A DNA stretch of 64,000 nucleotides. Source: Microcyclospora pomicola. Taxonomy: Eukaryota > Ascomycota > Dothideomycetes > Capnodiales. Positions 1 through 10,437 of the stretch are shown in pieces. The notes beneath the pieces are model-generated. The model was not told the origin of the DNA and ran no database searches. It saw nothing but the letters and a program-made list of their open reading frames with translations. The stretch's first letter is position 1. Every line of letters starts with the position of its first letter. The stretch lies in the NCBI GenBank assembly GCA_002786065.1, contig NHNY01000027.1:1-64000 (forward strand), in the 5' to 3' direction. A program made the position numbers and the translations under genes.

Positions 1-2100
1 GAGACTGGTGCAGTGCCGCTGGAGAAGGGAGTCGAGCTAGAGACTGGGGCGGTGCCGCTGGAGAAGGGAGTCGAGCTAGAGACTGGGGCAGTGCCGCTCG
101 AGAATGGAGCAGTGCCTGAAGACATTGGGCCTGTGGATACTGGTGCTGTTCCGCTCGAGAAAGGCGAAGAGCTGGACACTGGTGCGGTTCCTGTGGAGAA
201 GGGGCCAGTGCCAGTCGAGAACGGCGATGAGCTCGAGACCGGGGCAGTACCGCTAGAGAAAGGTGCAGTCCCTGAAGAAACTGAGCCCGTGGAGACTGGA
301 GCAGTTCCTGAGGAAACAGGACCTGTCGAGACAGGGGCGGTGCCGCTAGAGAATGGCGCAGTGCCTGAAGACAGAGGACCAGTCGAAACTGGTGCAGTTC
401 CTGACGACATGGGACCGGTCGAGACTGGAGCAGTTCCGGAGGAAACAGGACCTGTCGAGACAGGGGCGGTGCCGCTAGAGAACGGCGCAGTTCCTGAAGA
501 CATAGGACCAGTCGAGACTGGAACAGTTCCTGAGGAGACGGGACCTGTCGAGACAGGGGCAGTGCCACTAGAGAATGGCGCAGTTCCTGACGACATGGGA
601 CCAGTCGAAACTGGAGCAGTTCCTGACGAGACCGGGCCGGTGGAGACTGGTGCGGTACCGCTGGAGAAAGGAGCAGTTCCTGAGGAGACCGGGCCAGTAG
701 ATACTGGTGCGGTACCGCTGGAGAAAGGAGCAGTTCCGGTTGATACTGGGCCAGTGGAGACTGGTGCGGTACCACTGGAGAAAGGTGCAGTGCCTGAAGA
801 AACCGGGCCGGTGGAGACTGGTGCAGTGCCACTGGAGAAGGGAGCAGTTCCTGAGGAGACCGGGCCAGTAGACACTGGTGCAGTGCCACTCGAGTAGGGT
901 ACAGGAGCGGTCCCGCTTGAGAACGGTCCTGTTCCAGTGGATGTGCAAGTGCTAGAGTACGGTGCAGTTCCAGTAGAGAATGGCGCAGTCCCCGATGAGA
1001 ATGGACCTGTGGAAACAGGGGTAGTGCCACTAGAGAATGGCCCAGTAGACACTGGGGCAGTTCCTGAGGACATAGGGCCAGTAGACACTGGGGCAGTGCC
1101 GCTAGAGAATGGGCCAGTGGATACTGGAGCAGTGCCGCTGGAGAAGGGGCCAGTAGAAACCGGGGCAGTGCCGCTGGAGAATGGGCTAGTGGACACTGGA
1201 GCAGTGCCTGATGACATAGGACCAGTGGATATTGGAGCAGTGCCGCTGGAGAAAGGACCAGTGGACACTGGAGCAGTGCCTGATGACATAGGACCAGTGG
1301 ATACTGGAGCAGTGCCGCTAGAGAAGGGGCCAGTAGACACAGGAGCAGTTCCAGAAGACATAGGGCCGGTAGACACTGGAGCAGTGCCGCTAGAGAAGGG
1401 GCCAGTAGACACCGGGGCAGTGCCGCTGGAGAATGGGCCAGTGGACACTGGAGCAGTGCCTGATGACATAGGACCAGTGGATACTGGAGCAGTGCCGCTA
1501 GAGAAGGGGCCAGTAGACACCGGGGCAGTGCCGCTGGAGAATGGGCCAGTGGACACCGGGGCAGTGCCGCTGGAGAAGGGGCCAGTAGACACTGGAGCAG
1601 TTCCAGAAGACATAGGGCCGGTAGACACTGGAGCAGTGCCGCTAGAGAAGGGGCCAGTAGACACAGGGGCGGTGCCTGAGGAGACTGGGCCTGTGGAGAC
1701 AGGTGCAGTGCCTGATGACATAGGACCAGTGGAGACAGGTGCAGTACCGCTAGAGAAGGGGCCAGTGGACACTGGGGCAGTTCCCGAAGACACTGGGCCG
1801 GTAGACACAGGACCGGTGGAGATCGGGCTGCTGCTAGACTTGGAGCCAGACGAGAAGGGAGCGGTGCCGCTAGAGAATGGGCCAGTGGACACTGGGGCAG
1901 TTCCCGAAGACACTGAGCCGGTAGAGACAGGACCGGTGGACATCGGGGTGCTGCTGGACATGGAGCCACTCGAGAAGGGAGCGGTGCCGCTTGAGAACGG
2001 GCCGGTTGATACGGGAGCAGTTCCCGAAGACACTGAGCCAGTAGATACCGGGCCGGTAGATGCCGGGCTGCTGCTGGATTTCGAGCCGGTTGAGAAGGGC
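1..2100 (-). repeat. 36-bp coding tandem repeat array (SSGTAPVSTGPx units)
   Basis: Direct reading shows a 36-bp unit, densest at about 1030-1770, coding on the minus strand for the 12-residue unit SSGTAPVSTGPF/V. Variants of 18, 36 and 54 bp are interleaved from 1 to 900. Neighbouring copies differ mostly at synonymous positions, which suggests array turnover with selection on the protein. Confidence 0.9.
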
Positions 2101-5100
2101 GCGGTGCCAGAAGGTGTGCTGGAGGAGCCTGTGGAGACAGGGCCAGTCGAGACCGGGCTGCTGCTAGACTTGGAGCCAGACGAGAAAGGAGCGGTACCGC
2201 TGGAGAATGGGCCTGTGGACACGGGAACAGTCCCAGAAGACACAGGGCCAGTGGAGATCGGGCTGCTGCTCGACTTGGAGCCAGTCGAGAACGGAGCGGT
2301 ACCAGAAGGTGTGCTGGAAGAACCGGTGGATACCGGGCCAGTGGAAGCCGGGCTGCTGCTAGACTTGGAGCCAGTCGAGAACGGAGCGGTGCCAGAAGGC
2401 GTGCTCGAAGAGCCGGTGGAGACTGGGCCAGTGGAAGCAGGGCTGCTGCTCGACTTGGAGCCAGTCGAGAACGGAGCGGTGCCAGAAGGCGTGCTCGAAG
2501 AGCCGGTGGACACTGGGCCAGTGGAGGCTGGGCTGCTGCTAGACTTCGGGCCAGTCGAGAAAGGCGCAGTGCCGGAAGGCGTGCTAGAAGAGCCTGTAGA
2601 TACTGGGCCAGTGGAAGCAGGGCTGCTGCTGGACTTGGGGCCAGTAGACACAGGGCCGGTGGTGATCGGGCTGCTGCTAGACTTGGGTCCAGTGCCAGAT
2701 GGCGACGAGGACGAGCCTGTGCTGACTGGAGTGGAGCTGGACTTGGGTCCGGTGCCAGAAGGCGATGAAGACGATCCTGTGCTGACTGGAGTGGAGCTGG
2801 ACTTAGGGCTGGTGCCAGAAGGCGATGAAAATGATCCTGTGCTGACTGGAGTGGAGCTGGACTTAGGTCCGGTGCCAGATGGCGACGAAGACGATCCTGT
2901 GCTGACTGGCGTGGAGCTGGACTTGGGTCCAGTGCCAGATGGCGACGAGGACGAGCCTGTGCTGACTGGAGTGGAGCTGGACTTAGGTCCGGTGCCAGAA
3001 GGCGATGAAGACGACGATCCAGTGCTGAATGGCTTGCTCGAAGACGAGGAGCCGGTGCTGACTGGAGTCGAGCTCGAGACAGGTCCAGTGCTCATCGGCG
3101 TAGAGCTCGAGACGGAACCAGTGCTGAAAGGCTTGCTTGACGACGACGATCCAGTGCTGACTGGGGTCGAGCTCGAGACAGGTCCAGTGCTCATCGGCGT
3201 AGAGCTCGAGACGGAACCAGTGCTGAAAGGCTTGCTTGACGAGGAAGATCCAGTGCTGACCGGGGTAGAGCTCGAGACAGGTCCAGTGCTGAAAGGCTTG
3301 CTCGACGACGAAGATCCAGTGCTGAACGGCGAAGTGCTCACGATTGAGGTGCTGGAGCTCGACGAGGAAAGTGTGCTCGAGGAGTTGGAAAGAGGGCCAG
3401 TCGTGATAGGGGTGGTCGAAGAGCTGGAAAGGGGGCCAGTCATGACAGGAGTGCTCGAGGAGCTGGAACCAGTGCTAGACGACGAAGAGCTGGAAACAGG
3501 GCTGGTCGAGATCGGGCTGCTCGAGGAGCTCGAAACAGAGCCAGTCGTGATAGTGCTAGACGAGCTGTCGGTGCTCGAGGACACGCTGCTGCTGCTAGAG
3601 GAGACACTGGTGCTCGATGAAACGCTGCCGGTGCTCGAGGACACGCTGGTGCTCGAAGAGACGCTGCTGGTGCTGGACGACACTGGGGAGCTAGAGGCAG
3701 AGGAGCTGACGGAAGCAGTCGAGTAAATCGTTGGCGAGTGAGTGCTCTTTGTCTTGTGAGACTTAGTCTTGTGGGTCTTCGTCTTATGGGTCTTGGTGCG
3801 GTGCGACTTCGTCTTATGGGTCTTAGAGTGGTGAGACTTCGTCGTGTGAGTGCTAGAGTACACAGTGGGGCTTGCAGGGCTGCTGGTGCTGGAGGAGACA
3901 GAAGGGCTGGAGGAAGCGCTGCTGCTCGAAGACTCGCTAATGCCGGTGGTGGAGGACACAGTGGGGCTGGCAGAGCTGCCAGTGCTGGTGACCACCGTGG
4001 GGCTCGAGACAGGAGACGAACTGCTGCTCGACGATTCACTGGTGCTGGAAGACACGCTGCTGCTCATAGACTCACTGGTGCTGGAGGACACGCTACTGGT
4101 CAAAGACTCGCTGGTGGTGGAAGACACAGTAGGGCTTGCAGTGCTCCCGGTGCTGGTGGACACAGTGGGGCTCGAAACAGGAGTGGTGCTGCTGCTTGAA
4201 GACTCACTGGTGCTCGACGAAACGCTGCTGCTCGAAGACTCGCTGGTGCTCGACGAGACGCTGCTGCTCGATGTTTCACTAGTGCTGGAGGACAAGCTGC
4301 TGCTCGAAGTCTCGCTGGTGCTGGAGGACGAGGTTGGAGTGGCGGAGCTGCTGGTGCTGATGGACACAGTCGGGCTCGAAACAGGAGAGGTGCTGGAGCT
4401 TGAGTAGACCGTTGGGGTCACGGTAGAAGAGCTGACAGACGAAGACGAGTAGACGGTTGGCGAGTGAGTGCTGCTCGTCTTTGGGGTGCTGCTAGTCTTC
4501 TTAGTGCTGCTCGACTTGTGAGTGCTGGTCTTGTGGGTGCTAGTCTTGTGAGTGCTGGTCTTGTGGGTGCTGGTCTTATGAGTGCTGCTGCTCTTGTGTG
4601 AGCTAGTCGTCGGCTTGTGAGAGCTGCTGCTTGACTTGTGCGTGCTCGTAGACGGCTTGTGAGTGCTGCTAGTCTTGTGAGTGCTGCTAGTCTTGTGGGT
4701 GCTGCTGCTTGACTTGTGCGTGCTCGTAGACGGCTTGTGAGTGCTGCTAGTCTTGTGCGAGCTAGTTGTCGGCTTGTGAGTGCTGCTGCTGATCTTGTGC
4801 GAGCTGGACGAGGTCTTGTGGGTGCTGCTAGTCTTGGGCGTGCTGCTGGACTTGTGCGAGCTGCTGGAAGACTTGTGAGTGCTGCTGCTGGACTTGTGAG
4901 AAGTCGTGTAGGGCGTCGGCGTCGGCTTGCTGCTGGTCTTCGGCGTGCTGCTAGACTTGTGCGAGCTCGAAGAAGACTTGTGGGTGCTGCTGCTAGACTT
5001 GTGCGAAGTGGTGTACGGCGTAGGCGTGGGCTTGCTGCTAGTCTTGTGCGAGCTGGTGGAAGGAGCGTGAGTGCTGCTGCTGGACTTGTGAGAGCTCGTA

Positions 5101-5378
5101 GAGTGCTTCGGTGGTGGTGGCGGCGGCGGTGGGGGACCTTCCGGGGGGCCCTTAGGAGGACCTCCTCCATAGTGTGGTGGTTGTGGTGGTGATGGACCTC
5201 CTCCATAGTGTGGTGGTTGTGGTGGTGATGGACCTCCATAGGTTGGAGGTGCTCCGCCGTAAGTTGGTGGCGAACGAGCCTCATTCTGGGCTTCTACCTC
5301 CTCCCTCTTGTCCTTCGCAGCCGGAGCGGCCACGACCAAGCCATACAAGGCGAACGAAAGAATGGTGGAGACCTTCAT
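1..5378 (-). CDS. Giant secreted Ser/Thr/Pro-rich repeat protein (mucin-like cell-wall mannoprotein/adhesin), 3' end beyond window
   Basis: From the ATG at 5378 the minus strand reads 1,792 codons to the window edge. I translated the N-terminal segment and sampled several others and met no stop; the frame at position 5 is the one set at 5378. The protein starts MKVSTILSFALYGLVVAAPA, a signal peptide, followed by AKDKR, a Kex2-type site. Next come a Pro/Gly/Tyr segment with two exact GPSPPQPPHYGG copies, a poly-Pro run, and a long block of STHKSSSS/SHKTSSKPTPTPYTT repeats. After Ser-rich and Lys/His/Thr-rich segments (THKTKSHRTK, about 3740-3850) there are arrays of SSGTAPVSTGPV-type units to the edge. 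Such proteins are usually heavily O-mannosylated wall proteins or adhesins. The C-terminus is not visible, so a GPI signal cannot be judged. No enzymatic domain was seen and no intron is needed. The opposite strand carries long shadow frames. Confidence 0.9.
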   Translation of the reverse strand, partial: MKVSTILSFALYGLVVAAPAAKDKREEVEAQNEARSPPTYGGAPPTYGGPSPPQPPHYGGGPSPPQPPHYGGGPPKGPPEGPPPPPPPPPKHSTSSHKSSSSTHAPSTSSHKTSSKPTPTPYTTSHKSSSSTHKSSSSSHKSSSTPKTSSKPTPTPYTTSHKSSSSTHKSSSSSHKSSSTPKTSSTHKTSSSSHKISSSTHKPTTSSHKTSSTHKPSTSTHKSSSSTHKTSSTHKTSSTHKPSTSTHKSSSSSHKPTTSSHKSSSTHKTSTHKTSTHKTSTHKTSTHKSSSTKKTSSTPKTSSTHSPTVYSSSSVSSSTVTPTVYSSSSTSPVSSPTVSISTSSSATPTSSSSTSETSSSSLSSSTSETSSSSVSSSTSESSSSSVSSSTSESSSSSTTPVSSPTVSTSTGSTASPTVSSTTSESLTSSVSSSTSESMSSSVSSSTSESSSSSSSPVSSPTVVTSTGSSASPTVSSTTGISESSSSSASSSPSVSSSTSSPASPTVYSSTHTTKSHHSKTHKTKSHRTKTHKTKTHKTKSHKTKSTHSPTIYSTASVSSSASSSPVSSSTSSVSSSTSVSSSTGSVSSSTSVSSSSSSVSSSTDSSSSTITTGSVSSSSSSPISTSPVSSSSSSSTGSSSSSTPVMTGPLSSSSTTPITTGPLSNSSSTLSSSSSSTSIVSTSPFSTGSSSSSKPFSTGPVSSSTPVSTGSSSSSKPFSTGSVSSSTPMSTGPVSSSTPVSTGSSSSSKPFSTGSVSSSTPMSTGPVSSSTPVSTGSSSSSKPFSTGSSSSSPSGTGPKSSSTPVSTGSSSSPSGTGPKSSSTPVSTGSSSSPSGTGPKSSSTPVSTGSFSSPSGTSPKSSSTPVSTGSSSSPSGTGPKSSSTPVSTGSSSSPSGTGPKSSSSPITTGPVSTGPKSSSSPASTGPVSTGSSSTPSGTAPFSTGPKSSSSPASTGPVSTGSSSTPSGTAPFSTGSKSSSSPASTGPVSTGSSSTPSGTAPFSTGSKSSSSPASTGPVSTGSSSTPSGTAPFSTGSKSSSSPISTGPVSSGTVPVSTGPFSSGTAPFSSGSKSSSSPVSTGPVSTGSSSTPSGTAPFSTGSKSSSSPASTGPVSTGSVSSGTAPVSTGPFSSGTAPFSSGSMSSSTPMSTGPVSTGSVSSGTAPVSTGPFSSGTAPFSSGSKSSSSPISTGPVSTGPVSSGTAPVSTGPFSSGTAPVSTGPMSSGTAPVSTGPVSSGTAPVSTGPFSSGTAPVSTGPMSSGTAPVSTGPFSSGTAPVSTGPFSSGTAPVSTGPFSSGTAPVSTGPMSSGTAPVSTGPFSSGTAPVSTGPFSSGTAPVSTGPMSSGTAPVSTGPFSSGTAPVSTGPMSSGTAPVSTGPFSSGTAPISTGPMSSGTAPVSTSPFSSGTAPVSTGPFSSGTAPVSTGPFSSGTAPVSTGPMSSGTAPVSTGPFSSGTTPVSTGPFSSGTAPFSTGTAPYSSTCTSTGTGPFSSGTAPVPYSSGTAPVSTGPVSSGTAPFSSGTAPVSTGPVSSGTAPFSSGTAPVSTGPVSTGTAPFSSGTAPVSTGPVSSGTAPFSSGTAPVSTGPVSSGTAPVSTGPMSSGTAPFSSGTAPVSTGPVSSGTVPVSTGPMSSGTAPFSSGTAPVSTGPVSSGTAPVSTGPMSSGTAPVSTGPLSSGTAPFSSGTAPVSTGPVSSGTAPVSTGSVSSGTAPFSSGTAPVSSSSPFSTGTGPFSTGTAPVSSSSPFSSGTAPVSTGPMSSGTAPFSSGTAPVSSSTPFSSGTAPVSSSTPFSSGTAPV
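2278..2637 (-). repeat. Four copies of a 90-bp coding tandem repeat
   Basis: Units begin at about 2278, 2368, 2458 and 2548, each 90 bp, and code for a 30-residue period containing KSSSSPASTGPVSTGSSS. The unit appears to be a higher-order composite of the shorter Ser-Gly-Thr motif of the neighbouring array. Confidence 0.85.
2686..3045 (-). repeat. 60-bp coding tandem repeat, about 5.5 copies
   Basis: Units start at about 2686, 2746, 2806, 2866, 2926 and 2986. Each codes on the minus strand for the 20-residue period GTGPKSSSTPVSTGSSSSPS. The last copy has a 3-nt insertion and decays into a Ser/Thr region with longer periods. Confidence 0.85.
5161..5232 (-). repeat. Two exact 36-bp copies in the Pro-rich N-terminal segment
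   Basis: Positions 5161-5196 and 5197-5232 are identical, coding on the minus strand for two GPSPPQPPHYGG units near the N-terminus of the large surface protein. Complete identity implies a very recent duplication or gene conversion. Confidence 0.9.
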
Positions 5379-6926
5379 CGTTCCTCGTATCTTCCCCTTT
5401 GATCCACGTAGCGATGGATGCTGGGGCAGTAGCGACCGTAATGTGGGACAACAACAACCTGTCCTACCTGTAGCGAATGGGCTCAACGAGCGGCGACGAA
5501 GGAATCAAGAGAAGAGATAGGCAGGCATCGAAGCCTTTTTGCTCGAAACAGGATTCAACGGGCGGACGCATTGTCCAGCATTCTCCACAAGTTTAAACCC
5601 CGCGGTTCGCTTCCTGGCTGAATAGGAAGCGTCGAGATTCTCAACACGACCGTTCCCCGTCCGCCCTGAGCCCGATGCGGAAGAGCTGGTACGACGATCG
5701 TACCCAAATCGCCATGTCCGAGTAACCTTCTGTAAGGAACAGACACGGCTCGCTCGTGGGAGAAGGCATGGAGTGCGTCGGACTGATGCGAGACCAAACT
5801 CTAATGTGACCGATCCAGGTCGTAAGATTCCAGCTAAGGTCAAGGTGGCGCTGCGGTTGAGGAAACGAACCGCCAGAAGTGAGAAGAGAGGTGCGAATTA
5901 AGGCTGAGTAGCGGACGGGTACCTGACCATGCTTCCTGCACGCCTCGGCGGTTTCTGCGTTAGGTCGGCAAGCTTGCTCTACAACGGGATAATGTATTGC
6001 ACATCTCAACGGTTCTCCGATCTGTGAGATCATGGTGAAGCACCGAGGAGCTGGGTTATGTCCAGATAGCGTTCGCTGGCGGTCGAGCCTACGCAAGCAC
6101 ATGGCAGACATGCTGTGTGTTCGGTCATGAGTTCATGGCTTCATCGACATCGAGCTAACCTGTACGACTGTCAAGCTTGGAAACGAGAGCCGTGTGTATT
6201 ACTGATACTGTACAGGAAGTGTTACGGCTGGGAAGACGGGCAGCATGAGCGCTGACAGATCCCGACCAGAAGACAGTGTCCTGACGCGACCCATGGCGAT
6301 CAGCCCCACAAGTCTGGCGTGCTTGGGTAGGGCAAGCCGGCTTGGTAGGAGAAAGGAAGTTATGCTTGAGGCGCATGGACAGTCAACGGAGCAATGGTCG
6401 GCCGCAGAGTGTCATCGTGGATGCTGAACGAGGACGAAGTGTCGTCGCAGCCCGCGCTGGGCGTCCCCGCAGATCCCGCAGCCGCCATCCTAGTTGCAGG
6501 CCCGAGCTTCTCGAGTTTGAGTTTCAAGAAATGTCAGAGCCCAGCACCAGACACCCGAATTGCCAGGAAACCATCGCACCAGGACAGTCACCGCCCCTGA
6601 CGCCTCATCCCCCCCAGCTAACCGGAGTAGTACTACTCGAGTCCTGCTTCTTCACTTCTTCACTTCTCTCCGCGGCATCGGCAGTACGCTGGGTTGGTCT
6701 GCGCTGCGGCTACTTCTTGCCACCAAGTCTGAGCTACGTGGGCCATCTACGATCGTCTGGCTCTGCTGTCAGTCACACCGGTAACCTGGTCGTCGCTGTG
6801 CCGGAACCACTCTCTGCGTGTAGCCAAGCAAGTCCACGCGGTTGTCATTCTGGTCGTCGGACTCGTTGATCGCCTGCCCGTGACAGTGGTCCCTTACCAA
6901 CAGGACCAGACACATCACCGCCCTCC
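5379..6926. other. Intergenic, shared 5' flank of the surface-protein gene and COX19
   Basis: About 1.5 kb between two divergent genes. Open frames here start at non-ATG codons or lack recognisable protein character. A CT-rich stretch at about 6645-6672 could be a pyrimidine promoter tract for COX19. Nothing else is seen. Confidence 0.5.
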
Positions 6927-7372
6927 ATGTCAACATTCGGTGGGCCTGGCGGACGACAAATCATCTCCAAACCAACACCACCCGAGCGTGGCTCCTTTCC
7001 TTTGGACCATGACGCCGAATGCCAGCCTATCATGAAGCAGTACCTGAAGTGCCTACGCAGCTTCCGTGGTGTCAATGACGACGAGTGCAGACGGTTGAGC
7101 AAGTCTTACCTGCAGTGTCGGATGGAGCGGTAGGTTCAAGTGTGGCTTATCCTGCGTCCTCTGCATCCCGAAGCGGATGCGGAAGCGAACCCCAGTCCTG
7201 CTTTTGTCGGCTCACCTCGCTCATTGCGCTTTCCGCTGACGATTTTTCTCTTTCGCCATCGCGCAGCAATTTGATGGCACCAGACTCCATGCGAAACCTA
7301 GGCTTCCAAGACGAGGATGCAATCTCTGCGAAGGAAAGCGATACGACTGCGGGCGAATCGCGCGCCAAGTGA
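6927..7372 (+). CDS. COX19: Cox19, cytochrome c oxidase assembly, twin CX9C protein
   Basis: Two exons, 6927-7129 and 7267-7372, give 102 residues. The intron (137 nt, GTAGGT...CAG) has a GCTGACG branch site. The protein starts MSTFGGPGGRQIISKPTPPE, the typical fungal Cox19 N-terminus. The twin CX9C motifs (C-QPIMKQYLK-C and C-RRLSKSYLQ-C) form the coiled-coil-helix-coiled-coil-helix fold imported by the Mia40 relay into the mitochondrial intermembrane space. Exon 2 supplies the conserved NLMAPDSMRNLGFQDE tail. The family acts in copper handling and assembly of complex IV. Without splicing the frame closes just after the second CX9C, so the C-terminus would be lost. Confidence 0.95.
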
Positions 7373-9700
7373 TCATCAAGTTCGCGCGACTAGTCGCGGG
7401 CGATCCTCCAAACCGCGTTACCAAACATTCGCGCACTACAGTACATATCACAGTTCCATCTTCCATGTATACAAATTCCCGAAATTGACGGCCTCTCTAT
7501 GACGGTGACGATAGGCGTTCCGTTCCTGCGTCTGTGCCTAGCTGTGGCGACGTCGATGTACAGTATTGATCGTACCGAACAAATGACCTGTATCTGAAAC
7601 TCGCGGCGTTTGCACATGCGGGACAAGGGTTCGTCGCTCTGCCGAGACACCAAGTACCGTACCATGGTACATGACGAGTGGACAGGTGTGAGATCAACAA
7701 GCATCATAACCCGACCCATGGTACAACTCGAAACATCGAGCAAATGCCGGACGTTGCGGTGAAGGACTTCATGTCGTGATGATGCAGGCACCGACGACTT
7801 TCATGCATGCATGCTTCTCTTTTGTTACCACCATCTAGTCTTCTCGAATGCTCCACGTGCGATCTGGTGCAGCTTCACGCCGCCCACGCCGCCGCCGAAT
7901 CTTACATCTGACCTGTCTCCGCATCCTGCCCTCCGACGCCTCCGATCCTTGCTCAGCGGCATCGCTCGGACGAGGACCGTTTCGCGCGCACGCCTGGCCC
8001 AGCTTCAGCTCGGCGAATTTGCAACGGTGAGATTGCGCACTCGCATCGGACGTGGAGGTGGCGTCTTCCGCCCTCGTTCGTTCATCCTGGAGCAAACAAG
8101 CCCATGCACCTGCCGCATACGGCTGGGCGGTGGCTGGACGTTGAAACGAGGGGCTGACACACGAGAGAATGCGGAGCAGCGACGCAGACCAGCCCTCAAT
8201 GCCTGCACGTCCAAACACCTCGGGAACGTCATCGACGACTCGTCGCAACAGTAAGGCGCTTGTTGAGAAACTTTGCATTCCACCGTCGGCGACACTTTTT
8301 GTCATCGTGCAATGGGAAATAGGCCCGGAGCGGCTTTCGCTCGAGCGCTGGCTCGTAACATCTCGCTCAGCATCGCGCAAAGCATAAAGGCAGGCACACA
8401 AGCAAAGCAATTTCAGCCAGCATAGCTCTTCCTCCGACGCCAACGGCCAGCAGTCATGATGTCATGCGACCTTCATCCGCACACTCGATCGCGAGAAGAA
8501 AGCTGATCGAGCCAAGGCTAGTAAAGCAGTCTGTCGCAATTATTTTCCGTTGAGGTTTGGGCATCCTTTTTGTCGAATTCCGTCCCTTGCCGTCTACAGG
8601 TCCTAGTCTAGCTTTTCCACCCAAGCTGCAGGCAAATGCAAGGAACGACGTGCGGTACCTCTGTATCTTGGCCGGAACCGCATCGTACCCCGATCATGTA
8701 TCGCCCGCTTTGGATCCCTTTGCCCGATTGAGACGGGACTGGCCTGAGCCGTGCCGTGCGTGCAGCGACGTGCGGGCTTAGAGGTGCGACTAGTCCCCTT
8801 AGGCAGGTTTCCCACTTCACCACCACCAAGCAAACTACTCCCACCCTAACATGTGCGTACAGAGTACAATGTACATACATGCACCCGCCTACAGTACTAC
8901 TCTTCTAGACCACGCACACTACTGCTGTAGTCTGTAGTACCCTGCACCGCCGAGCGAAGAAAAAAGCGTACCTCGCATGGCATTCGGGCCCCGCGCGTCC
9001 TGTCACATGCAAAGCACTTGCTCCCGCTGCACCTCGCGGCCATCTCATCACACCTCGCCCCATGTCTATATCCAGCACCAGGGTGGCGTGTACTCCGTAT
9101 GTACTCCGCAACGCGCAAGCCAAATCAACGTGCCAGGGCCAGACACGGGTGTGGGGAACCCTGGCCACTGCCTCCCTTTCTCCATGTAAATGTAGGCTGT
9201 AGCTGAAAGTCTGGCGCCATCCGACACAAAACCTACACATGCATGGTGTGCCTGACCAGGATATCTACGCGAGGCGAGGCGAGGCACACGCAGGAGCAGG
9301 AGCAGCGCATCGCAGGAGCGAAACCGTTGGCCACGCGACGCACGCGGGTCGGACAACACGAGGCTAGATCACGTTGGAATGCAGGCCTGTCGTCCGTCGC
9401 GGGGGAGTTTCTGACAGAGATAAGAGAGACTGGATCGGGTAGATAGGGTGAGGGGAAGACATAGATAAGGAGGAAGGACGTAAGCAGTCGACAAGGTGAT
9501 TTCATGGTACTGCTGTCAGGTACAGTAGCCGAGCACGACGTACGTGAACTGAGATGCTGTGATTCATGATCGGAAAACCCGTCATACATGCCAAAAGCCC
9601 CGGGGGAAGTGTAGCTAAAGGGGGGACGGTGTCGCCCCATCGTTATCAGGTATCGAATCGAAGTAGAGCACCCAGCACCAGACAAGCAGCAGGTACCAAG

Positions 9701-9760
9701 CAAGTACACGGACAAGGCACAAGCACCACGCAAGTACAAGGACAAGGCACAAGCACACGC
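9701..9760. repeat. 30-bp direct duplication
   Basis: Positions 9701-9730 and 9731-9760 are near-identical copies of a unit beginning CAAGTACA and containing GACAAGGCACAAGCAC. It is non-coding as far as I can see. Confidence 0.8.
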
Positions 9761-10417
9761 ACCAAGCATCCCGCAATGAGCCATTGTTATTCACGGACTG
9801 TAGTCTGCCCAGCCAGCCCCGTCACAATTAAAAGACCTGTCCAGAACACATCAAGGAGAGCCGAGCCTCGCAAGTAACTTCAGGACGAAAAAAGAACAAA
9901 GCCAATGACAAAAAGCACATCAGAAATGCTCCGAGATGCCGAGAGAGATCTCCCTCCTGACGCGAATCAGGACAGACGAATGACATGCCGACAGTACATC
10001 TGAGGTGGTGAGTTTGGATGAGGACCTTATGCATGCATGCTGGCAATAATATCGAACGCCGTTCTGCAGGTGTTTGGGCGTCGCTAACATCCACCATCAT
10101 TTCGTCATGATGGCATTCCGGAGCTGCATGCTCAACATGCAAGCCCTGATCATGCCATGTCGGACCGAAGAGATGCTGGCGTGTGTGATCCACCAGGTTC
10201 AACCAAGCGATACCCTCCATCATGCCACGCAGTAGATCTCGATCCCCGTGCTCAACGCATTGCAACCCATCGCACGCCTGCTGATGCCAGGCTACCCGCA
10301 AAGAACGCCGTGCAATGATCCGGACGACAACCAAGGAAGCAAAGCTGTAAGCTGGTTGTTGGTATCATTGTAAATGTGTCACTAATATATGCCGTTCGCG
10401 TCCCGTCAACGCCGTAA

Positions 10418-10437
10418 TGTGTGTGTGTGTATGTGTG
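10418..10437. repeat. GT-rich microsatellite
   Basis: A short (TG)n run interrupted by one A, downstream of the bHLH gene. Confidence 0.7.

Noticed and set aside
13-3726. Long plus-strand frames of PVDTGAVPLEKG-type repeats
   Set aside because: They are antisense to a continuous minus-strand frame that has a signal peptide and wall-protein composition. Their openness is explained by the repeat unit length, and they are acidic with no start context.
4418-5284. Arg/His/Leu/Ser-rich minus-strand frame
   Set aside because: It is an out-of-frame reading of the same surface-protein gene.
7835-8443. 202-codon minus-strand frame
   Set aside because: It begins at TTG, has no suitable ATG upstream, and shows no domain or typical composition.
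9233-9784. 183-codon minus-strand frame with a Leu/Cys-rich start
   Set aside because: The start looks like a signal peptide but comes from the CAAGTACA-type tandem repeat. The remainder is not protein-like.
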